Of a stretch of DNA of 30,245 nt, positions 8,503-15,411 are shown one piece after another; position 1 is the stretch's first letter; each line of letters starts with the position of its first letter. The notes under the pieces are model-generated. The model saw nothing but the letters and a program-made list of their open reading frames with translations. It ran no database searches and had not been told where the DNA came from. The stretch covers positions 1 to 30,245 of the forward strand of contig CAYYNT010000055.1 of the NCBI GenBank assembly GCA_964473155.1, in the 5' to 3' direction. The stretch comes from JAJFUG01 sp964473155 (GTDB lineage Bacteria > Gemmatimonadota > Glassbacteria > GWA2-58-10). The position numbers and the translations under genes were made by a program.

Positions 8503-8966
8503 CCCGCCTGCAGGTAAACGCTCTCGGAACGATCGGATTTAGTCTTGGCTGGGTCGTTCTGTACCTTCTTTTAAGATTCAGCGGGATTTTTGATCCGTTC
8601 AAATGGACACATATTTTATTTCTCCTAATGGCGATTCCCCTAATCCTTCTGAGTGTCCGATACTGGCGCAAAGATGGAGCTCCAGTGGAAATCGACGAGC
8701 TGGAGGAGCGGATACTGATGAAATCGTACCTGTGGGTCGGCCAGGGTGCCTTGTTGTATTTCGCCGCCTTCCTGATAATCATTGACACCAATAAGGGTTA
8801 TGAGATTTTCAAGCACAACCTGCCTGCTTTTTTATTTGGCATGCTGATTACATTCTGGGTATCGCAAAACCTTGGAATTCTTTACTATTCGGCCCACCCC
8901 GAGGCCGCCAGGGTGCGCCTGGGTTGGCTGGAATGCTGGCTGTACAATATAAAGAAGACGGAATAA
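8499..8966 (+). CDS. Small four-helix membrane protein
   Basis: 155 residues with four hydrophobic segments arranged as two hairpins. Between them lies an acidic loop followed by ERILMKSYLWVGQG, the operon's shared loop pattern. Its ATG overlaps the stop of the preceding gene by four bases (ATGA), with GGAGG about eight bases upstream, so translation is probably coupled. Layout and size resemble DUF2178-type small membrane proteins, but the match is by pattern only. Function unknown. Confidence 0.8.
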   Translation: MTRLQVNALGTIGFSLGWVVLYLLLRFSGIFDPFKWTHILFLLMAIPLILLSVRYWRKDGAPVEIDELEERILMKSYLWVGQGALLYFAAFLIIIDTNKGYEIFKHNLPAFLFGMLITFWVSQNLGILYYSAHPEAARVRLGWLECWLYNIKKTE

Positions 8967-9001
8967 GGCCCCGAAAACCACGCCTATTCAAGGAAGAGCC
9001 A

Positions 9002-9457
9002 ATGACACGTTTGCAGAAATCCGCTCTCACCGAGCTGACAGCACCGGCGGCAGTGGCGCTGGTGTTCCTGGCGCTCTGCTATTTCGGCTCGGGCCTGCCG
9101 CTCAAGAAAGCCATCGACTATTCCAACATCGCTTTCATGGGGCTGAGCATCCTCCTGCGCTCCCGCCTGCGCGGCGAGATCAAGTCGCAGGGGGAAAACC
9201 TCACCGCCACAGAACAGAACATTGTCCTGCGCTCCTACCGCGTGGCCATGACCGGCGCTCTCGGTTACCTGTTCTTAGCTGTCGCCATATATTCGCATTT
9301 CGGTAAAAACCAGACGGATGGGGACATTTTCACCTACCATTTTCTGATCTACCTGGTTGGAGCAATGTTCGTCTCGCAGCTTATCCGGGCCTGGGCCGTG
9401 TACTACTACACAGAGGACCCCGAGACCGCGGCCAAACCGATTAAATTTCCCGGCTGA
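9002..9457 (+). CDS. Small four-helix membrane protein
   Basis: 151 residues with four hydrophobic helices. Its first residues (MTRLQKSALTEL) closely match the start of the preceding protein (MTRLQVNALGTI). The central loop ends in EQNIVLRSYRVAM, equivalent to ERILMKSYL in the neighbour, so the two are probably diverged tandem duplicates. The ATG at 9002 has AAGGAAG upstream. An in-frame ATG at 8924 lies inside the previous gene and has no ribosome site. The C-terminus ends YYYTEDPETAAK, paralleling YYSAHPEAARV of the neighbour. Confidence 0.82.
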   Translation: MTRLQKSALTELTAPAAVALVFLALCYFGSGLPLKKAIDYSNIAFMGLSILLRSRLRGEIKSQGENLTATEQNIVLRSYRVAMTGALGYLFLAVAIYSHFGKNQTDGDIFTYHFLIYLVGAMFVSQLIRAWAVYYYTEDPETAAKPIKFPG

Positions 9458-9477
9458 ACCAGCCCGGAGAAACAGCC

Positions 9478-9936
9478 ATGAATTTCAGTCAGAAAAGTGC
9501 TGTGGGCAGTATCCTTGTTCTGTTGATAATGCTTGCCTTTGATGCCTTTCTCATTTACAGGCAAGGTTTTGAGCGGTTCGTCATTCATGATCTTTATGGT
9601 CAAGATCTTTTCATCACTATTTATCTTTTTATCTGTCTCCGTCTGCCGTTCATGCGCAAGAGACACCCGAAAGATACGTTCGATGAGTACGACCGCTGGG
9701 TGGCCTACCGGGCAATAATGGCCGCCTTCATCGCTTTCTGGGTCTACTCGATCGCCGTATTCCTTGCAGTGAATGTTCACTGGTCCGTCCAGAAGCCGTT
9801 CGCCCCGGTGCCGGTATTCTACCTGAAGCTGGTCCTGCTCGGAGGCGCTTTTCTGATGGCGCTGGTGCATGCGGCCTCTGTCCTGTTTCTTTATTGGCAT
9901 GAGGCCCGGGCCGTGAACGGGGACAGGAAAAAATGA
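9478..9936 (+). CDS. Small four-helix membrane protein
   Basis: 152 residues with four hydrophobic helices and the same two-hairpin layout as the two proteins before it. The central acidic loop reads FDEYDRWVAYRAIMAAF, in which the S of the neighbours' RSY/KSY pattern is lost. GGAG lies about ten bases upstream of the ATG, 20 bases after the previous stop. The stop overlaps the start of the XRE regulator (ATGA). No known family assigned. Confidence 0.8.
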   Translation: MNFSQKSAVGSILVLLIMLAFDAFLIYRQGFERFVIHDLYGQDLFITIYLFICLRLPFMRKRHPKDTFDEYDRWVAYRAIMAAFIAFWVYSIAVFLAVNVHWSVQKPFAPVPVFYLKLVLLGGAFLMALVHAASVLFLYWHEARAVNGDRKK

Positions 9937-10172
9937 CCGGCGAGCAAATGCCTGAATTCACCGTAACCAACGAGCTGCGCCGCCTGCGCTTCGAGAGCGG
10001 CGAGATGACCCAGGCCGAGCTGGCCGAGCGCGCCGGGGTCACCCGCCAGACCATAATCGCTATCGAAGCGGGCAAATACAACCCCTCGCTGGAGCTGGCG
10101 TTCAAGCTGGCCCGCGTTTTCGGCAAGGGCATCGAGGAGGTGTTCCGCTGCGAGGATGGCGCAGAGGATTAA
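9933..10172 (+). CDS. XRE-family helix-turn-helix regulator
   Basis: 79-residue single-domain DNA-binding protein. The helix-turn-helix runs through MTQAELAERAGVTRQTI and is followed by the characteristic IEAGKYNPSLELAFKLARVF segment, leaving no effector domain. This is the compact Cro/PbsX-like type often encoded with small membrane proteins. It overlaps the preceding gene by four bases (ATGA) and so is probably translationally coupled as the last gene of the five-gene operon. An in-frame ATG at 9948 is an alternative start. It likely autoregulates the operon, possibly with the membrane proteins sensing or sequestering it; that part is inference. Confidence 0.92.
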   Translation: MTGEQMPEFTVTNELRRLRFESGEMTQAELAERAGVTRQTIIAIEAGKYNPSLELAFKLARVFGKGIEEVFRCEDGAED

Positions 10173-10180
10173 TAAAATGA

Positions 10181-10331
10181 TCCACGAAGAAACACCCCAA
10201 AATGCAAAACCCTTTATCCACGAAGAACACGAAGGAACACTAAGTTAAAACTGCTTTTCTTCGTGCCCTCTTCGTGTCCTTAGTGGATAAATCTGCCTTT
10301 ATTCTTTTCCCCTTCGTGGATAACTATTTTT
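10181..10331. repeat. Hairpin-forming repeat, left copy of the GxxExxY unit
   Basis: The 77-base core at 10214-10290 matches 10747-10823 at 74 of 77 positions. Within the core TTATCCACGAAGAACACGAAG (10214-10234) is inverted-repeated at 10270-10290 with two mismatches, so it folds into a long stem. A further inverted arm CTTCGTGGATAACTATT lies at 10312-10328, and a shorter fragment of the same sequence lies at 10181-10195. The block fills the gap between the XRE and GxxExxY genes. Confidence 0.85.
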
Positions 10332-10344
10332 AGAAAGGGTGGAC

Positions 10345-10722
10345 ATGGCTGAATTGATATTCAGGGATGAAGTGTTCAGCATCATCGGCGCGGCAGTAGA
10401 GGTGCACAAGGAACTGGGGCCGGGCTTTCTGGAGGCGGTTTATCAGGAAGCCCTGGAGATCGAGCTTGCCGCGAGGGGAATACCGTTCGAAGAGCAGAAA
10501 ACAATCAGGATTCGATACAAGGGGAATACACTGAATAAGGAGTATGTAGCGGACCTGCTTTGCTTTGGGAAAATCATTGTCGAGTTGAAAGCCCTGGATC
10601 GGCTGTCCGGCTCCGAGAAAGCGCAGATTATTAACTACCTGAAAGCCACCGGATTGAAATGCGGAGTGCTAATCAATTTCGGGAGTTGTGGTAAGCTGGA
10701 GTGGAAGAGATTCGTCAACTGA
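10345..10722 (+). CDS. GxxExxY-family protein (PD-(D/E)XK-like)
   Basis: 125 residues. The name-giving motif is at G27-F-L-E30-A-V-Y33, within an N-terminal helix after HKELGPG. A nuclease-like core follows: D70 in YVADLLCFG and E80-L-K82 in IIVELKAL, the D...ExK pattern of the PD-(D/E)XK superfamily. Family members are common, single-domain and functionally uncharacterised. The start is the ATG at 10345 with AAAGGG upstream; a GTG two codons earlier is possible. The gene is bracketed by nearly identical repeats (10214-10290 and 10747-10823) and by a 17-base inverted repeat, suggesting it travels with them. Confidence 0.9.
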   Translation: MAELIFRDEVFSIIGAAVEVHKELGPGFLEAVYQEALEIELAARGIPFEEQKTIRIRYKGNTLNKEYVADLLCFGKIIVELKALDRLSGSEKAQIINYLKATGLKCGVLINFGSCGKLEWKRFVN

Positions 10723-10730
10723 TACATGAA

Positions 10731-10857
10731 AATGCAAAAACAATAGTTATCCATGAAGAACACGAAGGAGCACTAAGTTAAAACTGCTTTTCTTCGTGCC
10801 CCCTTCGTGTCCTTAGTGGATAAAACTGCCTTTTGTTCTTGCCCCTTAGTGCCCTCA
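10731..10857. repeat. Hairpin-forming repeat, right copy of the GxxExxY unit
   Basis: The core 10747-10823 matches the left copy at 74 of 77 positions in direct orientation. The A-rich start AATGCAAAA (10731) also matches 10201. AATAGTTATCCATGAAG (10742-10758) is the inverted complement of 10312-10328 with one mismatch, giving the gene terminal inverted repeats. Similarity weakens after 10823, and the block runs into the 3' end of the Gfo/Idh/MocA gene on the other strand. Confidence 0.85.
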
Positions 10858-12117
10858 GTCGCGGAAACGCACGTGCGGGTTCGCGCCGTACTCGATCACC
10901 ACCGGACGGCCCTTGGCGGTGATAGACATGCGGCCCGCCTCGACAACCAGCTCGTTGTAGGCGCTGTTAGCCGGGGTGGCGATCACGCCCTCGTCGTCAA
11001 TACGCTTTATCTCGGCCTGACGGGCGGCCTTGTCGTCGCCGCCGGCTTTCTCCACCCGGTGGCAGGCGCGCACTATCGCCTCGACCGAGCGATGGCCGTA
11101 GCCCACCGGGGTCAGTCCGCCGCCGCCCACGTCCAGCAGCTTGAAATAGTCCGGGCTGACCTCGTTATAGTAGCTGTCGCCCTCGTCCTCACCCTTGACC
11201 GTGTAGCTGTGCTTGACCCCGCGGAACTGGTCATCGTGCATCACCAGCGCCCCATCGGTTTTGCCCTGGCAGAACATGGTCATGCCCTGGCTGTTGCCGC
11301 CAGGAGCGACATTCGGGTAGCCCATGCCGTTCAGCACGGCCATCACCGCGCCGTTGTCCCACACCACGCGGCCGTCGGTCCAGAGATAGCCTTTCTTCCC
11401 GTTCGGGTAGGCCTCCTCAACGCCGTAAACCGAGACCTCCACCGGCTTGTGGCCGGTGATGAATGCCACCAGGTCCACATAGTGGCAGCCGATATAGGTG
11501 AACATGTCCGAGTTCTCGACCGTGCACCAGTTCTGGAAATTCGAGTTGCGATAGTACCACGGCTCGACCAGGCTGGCGTAGCCCATGCGGAACGATCCCA
11601 GTTCCCCGGCGCGGTAACGCCCGCGGGCGATCAGGTTGCGGTCATCGAAACGCTTGTGGTACTCCACCCCCACGAACAGGCCGCGCTCGTAAGCCAGCTT
11701 CTCCAGCTCGACCGCATGCTTGTGGGTCAGCACCAGGGGCTTGACCACCAGCACGTGAAGGTCATGCTCCAGCGAGGCCTTGACCATCGGATAGTGCATC
11801 TGATCCGGCACGGCCACCACGGCTATCGAGCGGGCCGGGGCCTTGTCCAGCACCTCGCGGTACAGGTCCGGGAACGGCTGCGACGGGTCGATCTTGTTGA
11901 AATCCGGGTAGGGCTTGAAACCCTGGCCCGGAAAACCGCGGCGCAGGGTCTGGTTTTCGGCGATCTTTTTCAGCGGCGCGCCGTTGAGCGCCACAATCGA
12001 GATTTCGCCGATCAGGCCGATACGCTGGAGATGGTAGAGAGTCGGCAGAATCTGGATTTCGGTGATCATCCCCCCGCCGATTACAGTCACTTCGGGTTTT
12101 TCGTAAATCTTGCTCAT
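10855..12117 (-). CDS. Gfo/Idh/MocA-family oxidoreductase
   Basis: 420 residues, no signal peptide. The N-terminal Rossmann fold has the nucleotide-binding loop VIGGGMI at 12-18. The active-site region at 121-127 reads HVLVVKP, so the lysine of the usual EKP motif is kept but the glutamate is valine. VEYHKRFDD follows at 151-159. The C-terminal part is the usual open beta-sheet substrate domain, longer than in most 340-residue members. Such enzymes oxidise or reduce sugars, inositols or sugar acids with NAD(P). It is divergent from the M20 peptidase. The ribosome site is weak (AAAGG about 12 bases upstream). The stop lies within the edge of the right-hand repeat. Confidence 0.9.
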   Translation of the reverse strand: MSKIYEKPEVTVIGGGMITEIQILPTLYHLQRIGLIGEISIVALNGAPLKKIAENQTLRRGFPGQGFKPYPDFNKIDPSQPFPDLYREVLDKAPARSIAVVAVPDQMHYPMVKASLEHDLHVLVVKPLVLTHKHAVELEKLAYERGLFVGVEYHKRFDDRNLIARGRYRAGELGSFRMGYASLVEPWYYRNSNFQNWCTVENSDMFTYIGCHYVDLVAFITGHKPVEVSVYGVEEAYPNGKKGYLWTDGRVVWDNGAVMAVLNGMGYPNVAPGGNSQGMTMFCQGKTDGALVMHDDQFRGVKHSYTVKGEDEGDSYYNEVSPDYFKLLDVGGGGLTPVGYGHRSVEAIVRACHRVEKAGGDDKAARQAEIKRIDDEGVIATPANSAYNELVVEAGRMSITAKGRPVVIEYGANPHVRFRD

Positions 12118-12319
12118 TGATAGGGTTACCTTTGGACTTCGGTTGACGTTTAACTGGAATAAAAAGTGGCCCGGTGACGGGTCACGGAGAGTTAGTTTAA
12201 CGCATTCCGGCCGCTAAATCAAGAACAAGCTGCATGTTTCCAGAATTGCCGGAAACGACCGGGATGATTATTTTGGCAGAGCCGAATCACAGCGCACACA
12301 GTCAAACCCGGAGGCGATA

Positions 12320-13651
12320 ATGCATGGCGTGAAAGCGGTTCGCAGAACTGATTCCCTGTTTACTCTCGTTCCGGTCCTGGCCCTGCTGGTCCTGTTCAGC
12401 CCGCTGCGCGGGGCCGAGTTCGATCTGCCATACCTTCTGGACTTCTACCGCGCCCGCCACGCCGCGCCCGAACTTTCCTATTTCGAGGAGAAGACCTCGG
12501 CCGTGATGGCGGATGAGCTCGAAAAGCTGGGCTACGAGGTCACTCGGAAAGTCGGGAAATACCCGGACCAGAAATATACGTGCTGGGGCGTGGTTGGGAT
12601 GATGAAAAACGGCAAAGGCCCGGTGTTGTTGATTCGCGCGGATATGGACGCCCTGCCGGTGGAGGAAAAGACCGGCGCCGGGTTCGCCAGCAAGGCGCGA
12701 GCCGTGGATGTCACCGGCCAGGAGGTTCCGGTGATGCACGCCTGCGGGCATGACCTTCATATGACAGTCTTCCTGGGCGCGGCCGCCCGCCTGGCCTCTA
12801 ACCGCGACAAGTGGAAAGGCACGCTGGTCCTGATCGGCCAGCCGGCCGAGGAGCGCGGCGGCGGTGCGGCGGCCATGCTGGCGGACGGATTGTACGAACG
12901 CTGGCCGGTCCCGGATTTCGCTCTGGCCGAGCACGTGGACCCCTCGGTGGATGCCGGATCGATCGGCTGGTGTCCGGGCTACGCCATGGCCAATGTCGAC
13001 ATGCTCGATATCACCGTGCGCGGAGTCGGTTCACACGGGGCCATGCCGGACAAAGGACGCGACCCGGTGGTCCTTTCCGCCCAGTTGATCAACGCTTTCC
13101 AGACAATCGTGAGCCGCGAGATCGAGCCGGTGGAGCCGGCCGTGGTGACTGTTGGCTCTATCCACGGCGGGACCAAGCACAATATCATACCGGACGAGGT
13201 GAAACTGCAGCTCACCACGCGTTCTTTCTCGGACACGGTCCGTCAGCAGATACTCGGCTCCATCGAGCGTATCTGCGCAAACACGGCCCGCGCCTACGGA
13301 CTCCCGGAGGACCGCCTGCCTCTGATATCCCTGGATGAAAGCACGTTCCCGGCGCTCTACAATGACCCGGCCCTGACCGAACGCAGCGTCAAGGCCATGG
13401 CGGCTGTCCTGGGACAGGACAAGCTGGTGCGGATCAAACCGACCATGGGCGGGGAGGATTTCAGCGCCTACGGGCATACCCCTCACAAAGCGCCTGTTTT
13501 CATGTTCAGGGTGGGCACGGGCAAGCCGGGCGTCCCCCAGGAACAGCGTCCGGGGTTGCATTCGCCGCTGATGCTGCCGGATTACGAGAACGCGATCCGC
13601 GCGGGCGTCGAGGCGATGAACGCCGCGGCGATGGCGATTCTGAAAAAATAG
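12320..13651 (+). CDS. Secreted M20D-family amidohydrolase/peptidase
   Basis: 443 residues with an N-terminal signal peptide (basic start, hydrophobic residues ~12-28, then RGAE), so the enzyme is probably periplasmic or exported. The M20D metal centre is visible: RADMDALPVEE at 106-116, HACGHD at 140-145 (C142, H144), PAEER at 175-179 (catalytic E177/E178), AEHV at 203-206 (H205) and a final histidine in GLHSPLM near the C-terminus. The family removes acyl groups from N-acyl amino acids, hippurate-like compounds or N-acyl amino sugars, or cleaves short peptides. GGAGG precedes the ATG. The context of amino-sugar glycosidases makes deacylation of an amino sugar possible, but this is not shown. 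Confidence 0.92.
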   Translation: MHGVKAVRRTDSLFTLVPVLALLVLFSPLRGAEFDLPYLLDFYRARHAAPELSYFEEKTSAVMADELEKLGYEVTRKVGKYPDQKYTCWGVVGMMKNGKGPVLLIRADMDALPVEEKTGAGFASKARAVDVTGQEVPVMHACGHDLHMTVFLGAAARLASNRDKWKGTLVLIGQPAEERGGGAAAMLADGLYERWPVPDFALAEHVDPSVDAGSIGWCPGYAMANVDMLDITVRGVGSHGAMPDKGRDPVVLSAQLINAFQTIVSREIEPVEPAVVTVGSIHGGTKHNIIPDEVKLQLTTRSFSDTVRQQILGSIERICANTARAYGLPEDRLPLISLDESTFPALYNDPALTERSVKAMAAVLGQDKLVRIKPTMGGEDFSAYGHTPHKAPVFMFRVGTGKPGVPQEQRPGLHSPLMLPDYENAIRAGVEAMNAAAMAILKK

Positions 13652-13834
13652 AGAACAATCTTTACGCATGAAAGGGCGGCCAGGCAGCCGCTTGAAAGTT
13701 TATTAAGGAGGGTCTGTGCCGGGCGGGCCATTGCGCGTCAGCGCCGCCCCGCTGCCAGGGCAGCGTGACAAAGAGCCGCGCACACACAAGGCTATTTGTT
13801 CCACCGCGGCTGTTGCAAGTTTACGGTCCCGGCG

Positions 13835-13956
13835 TCTTTTGGTCCTTATTCCACAAGCCTGAAAAGGAAATGAAAGCCCTGTCCTGAAAAACCTTTTCTA
13901 TCTGATTGGATTGCAGGTCAATAATCAACTCGTGTTACTCTGCTTTTCCCCGGAAA
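13835..13956. repeat. Interspersed repeat, copy B
   Basis: Same family and orientation as bases 1-120 (see that entry for the shared blocks). This copy is entirely intergenic, between the M20D gene and the DUF1080 gene. Similarity begins at TCTTTTGGTCC and fades near the CCCCGGAAAGG stretch at 13949. Since copy A is cut at the window edge, the left boundary cannot be fixed. Confidence 0.7.
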
Positions 13957-14137
13957 GGTATCAACACATTTTTAAAGCGTGTTGAAAAATGATTACAAGG
14001 CACAACCCCCTGTTTTCCACTTTTTTAAGGGGGATTGCAAAACCTCCACTGACAGGCATTTGCAGATAGCTGGAAGTGGCGGCTGTTCCTCCCCCCTTGG
14101 AAAGGGGGGACCGAGGGGGATTTAATCCAATAAATCA

Positions 14138-14187
14138 ACACATTTATAAGCCGTGCAAAAAAGCAGGGGCGCGGCGCACCGTGCCCC
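14138..14187 (+). repeat. 50-bp direct repeat, copy 1
   Basis: Matches 14416-14465 at 49 of 50 positions. It starts ACACATTTATAAGCCGTGC and ends in an imperfect palindrome GGGGCGCGGCGCACCGTGCC that could fold as a GC-rich hairpin after an A-run. Confidence 0.85.
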
Positions 14188-14226
14188 ACATTTAAGACTT
14201 TTGGGACAGCCCCGAAGTCTTTAACG

Positions 14227-14244
14227 GGCGACACATGTGTCGCC
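14227..14244. repeat. Perfect 18-bp palindrome
   Basis: GGCGACACATGTGTCGCC reads identically on both strands. It lies between the two 50-bp repeats and away from any start codon. It may be a protein-binding site or a cruciform or REP core. Confidence 0.7.
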
Positions 14245-14415
14245 ACTACGACGAACCCAACCATTGAAATAATAATAAGTTAAATCGAGAAACCCTTTCA
14301 GTTTTCTTTTCTGCACCGGAATTACCAGGATTGTGGTTCGGTGAACCTTGCATTACAACCTGATTGAATCCGGTATGTTTAATACAACAATACGAATGTT
14401 GTCAGACTGGTATCG

Positions 14416-14465
14416 ACACATTTATAAGCCGTGCAAAAAAACAGGGGCGCGGCGCACCGTGCCCC
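14416..14465 (+). repeat. 50-bp direct repeat, copy 2
   Basis: Second copy, differing from 14138-14187 at one position. It ends 44 bases before the stop codon of the minus-strand DUF1080 gene. Read on the minus strand it could form a hairpin downstream of that gene followed by a T-run, so this copy may double as its terminator. Confidence 0.85.
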
Positions 14466-14508
14466 TGAAGAATAATAAGTCTGCCGTCGCATAAGGTTGA
14501 AAACAGCT

Positions 14509-15192
14509 TCACAGTTCCTTGACCATTATCTTGCGGAACTGAACCTTGCTTTCCGGACCCCAGTTCTCGCCGGGGTGCACCTGCACGCCTATATATCCGC
14601 TCGCCGGCACCACTGTCTTACCGTCAACCGGTTTGCCGTGCTGGTAGTTCGTGATCTGATGGCCGTTCAGCCAGACCTGGATACGCGGGGGCTGGTTCTC
14701 GATACGCACGCGCATTTTGTTGTAGTCGTAAGGGTTCCAGTACGACATTCCCAGGCAGTTATGCTCGGCGAATCCTCCGCCATTGGGGATATACACCGCA
14801 CCGATCTCTCCCTCGTTGCGGTAGTCGATCGTAATCTGGTACGAGAGCACATCGCCCTGAACGCGCAGAAACAGGCCCGAGTCAAGAGGCCAGTGCGCCT
14901 TGACCTCGGTATAAAGTTCGAAATTCGAATACTTCTTCTCCGTGACGAACAGGCCGCCTTCACCAGCAGGGTACTGGTCACCGGTTATCGCCCCATCCTC
15001 CACGGTCCACTTTCCCTTGTCGCCACTGTACTCAGTCAGCTTGCGCCAGCCATTCAGCGTTTTCCCGTCGAACAATGAAACGAACCCAGTCAGATCATCC
15101 CCTGCCGCTGCTTTATCCTGCGCCCGCACTGTCATCGTGAACGCGCCGGTCAGAACAGAGACAGCAAGCACCCCCAGCCATGCCTTTTTCAT
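14509..15192 (-). CDS. Secreted DUF1080-domain protein (3-keto-disaccharide hydrolase-like)
   Basis: 227 residues. The N-terminus is a Sec signal peptide (MKKAW, hydrophobic core, ending near VRAQ at 24). The rest is one DUF1080 concanavalin-like beta-sandwich: FVSLFDGKTLNGWR at the start, WTVEDGAITG, the SGLFLRV strand, a central HNCLGMSYWNPYDYNKMRV stretch, and the IGVQVHPG / VQFRKIMVKEL ending. DUF1080 proteins include enzymes cleaving 3-keto-glycosides produced by Gfo/Idh/MocA-type oxidation, though many have no tested activity. GAGG lies eight bases before the ATG. It is divergent from the GH20-like pair, and the window also has three Gfo/Idh/MocA proteins. Confidence 0.9.
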   Translation of the reverse strand: MKKAWLGVLAVSVLTGAFTMTVRAQDKAAAGDDLTGFVSLFDGKTLNGWRKLTEYSGDKGKWTVEDGAITGDQYPAGEGGLFVTEKKYSNFELYTEVKAHWPLDSGLFLRVQGDVLSYQITIDYRNEGEIGAVYIPNGGGFAEHNCLGMSYWNPYDYNKMRVRIENQPPRIQVWLNGHQITNYQHGKPVDGKTVVPASGYIGVQVHPGENWGPESKVQFRKIMVKEL

Positions 15193-15411
15193 TTTTCCGA
15201 CCTCATCGAATGGGTGAAATGAAAAGCTTACTCACACTGGAATGATAGCCGCCGCTGATGGTTTTGGCAAGACTGTTGAGCATCCATTCCGTGGCTGAAA
15301 TAAAAACATTGCCGCCCCGGTCAGGCCAACGCATAATTACTCTCAGTTTATCCGTTGAGCTGCCGTTCTGCTCTTTCTGTCACTGTATCACCCTTCCCGC
15401 GGAGATTTTGG

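Larger units (their letters stand above)
13957..14508. repeat. Gene-free repeat island
   Basis: No convincing coding sequence is present. The stretch contains two 50-base direct repeats (listed separately), a diverged third partial copy near 13958-13989 (GGTATCAACACATTT), a perfect 8-bp G/C-rich hairpin at 14091-14109 (CCCCCCTT / AAGGGGGG) followed by a further G-run, and a perfect 18-bp palindrome at 14227-14244. AATAATAAGT recurs at 14271 and 14471. The G-run hairpin looks like interspersed repeats seen in many environmental genomes. It lies at the 3' side of both flanking genes. Confidence 0.65.

Noticed and set aside
10807..12120. 437-codon open frame antisense to the Gfo/Idh/MocA gene
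   Set aside because: It is His/Val/Arg-rich without domain signatures, has no ribosome site, and the opposite strand encodes a clear Rossmann-fold enzyme.
13717..13866. Short GTG-start frame after an AAGGAGGG sequence downstream of the M20D gene
   Set aside because: About 50 codons, running into the interspersed repeat, with no recognisable domain; the ribosome-like site alone is not enough.
14025..14264. 79-codon minus-strand open frame in the repeat island
   Set aside because: It spans the G-run hairpin, one 50-base repeat and the palindrome; repeat-derived rather than a gene.
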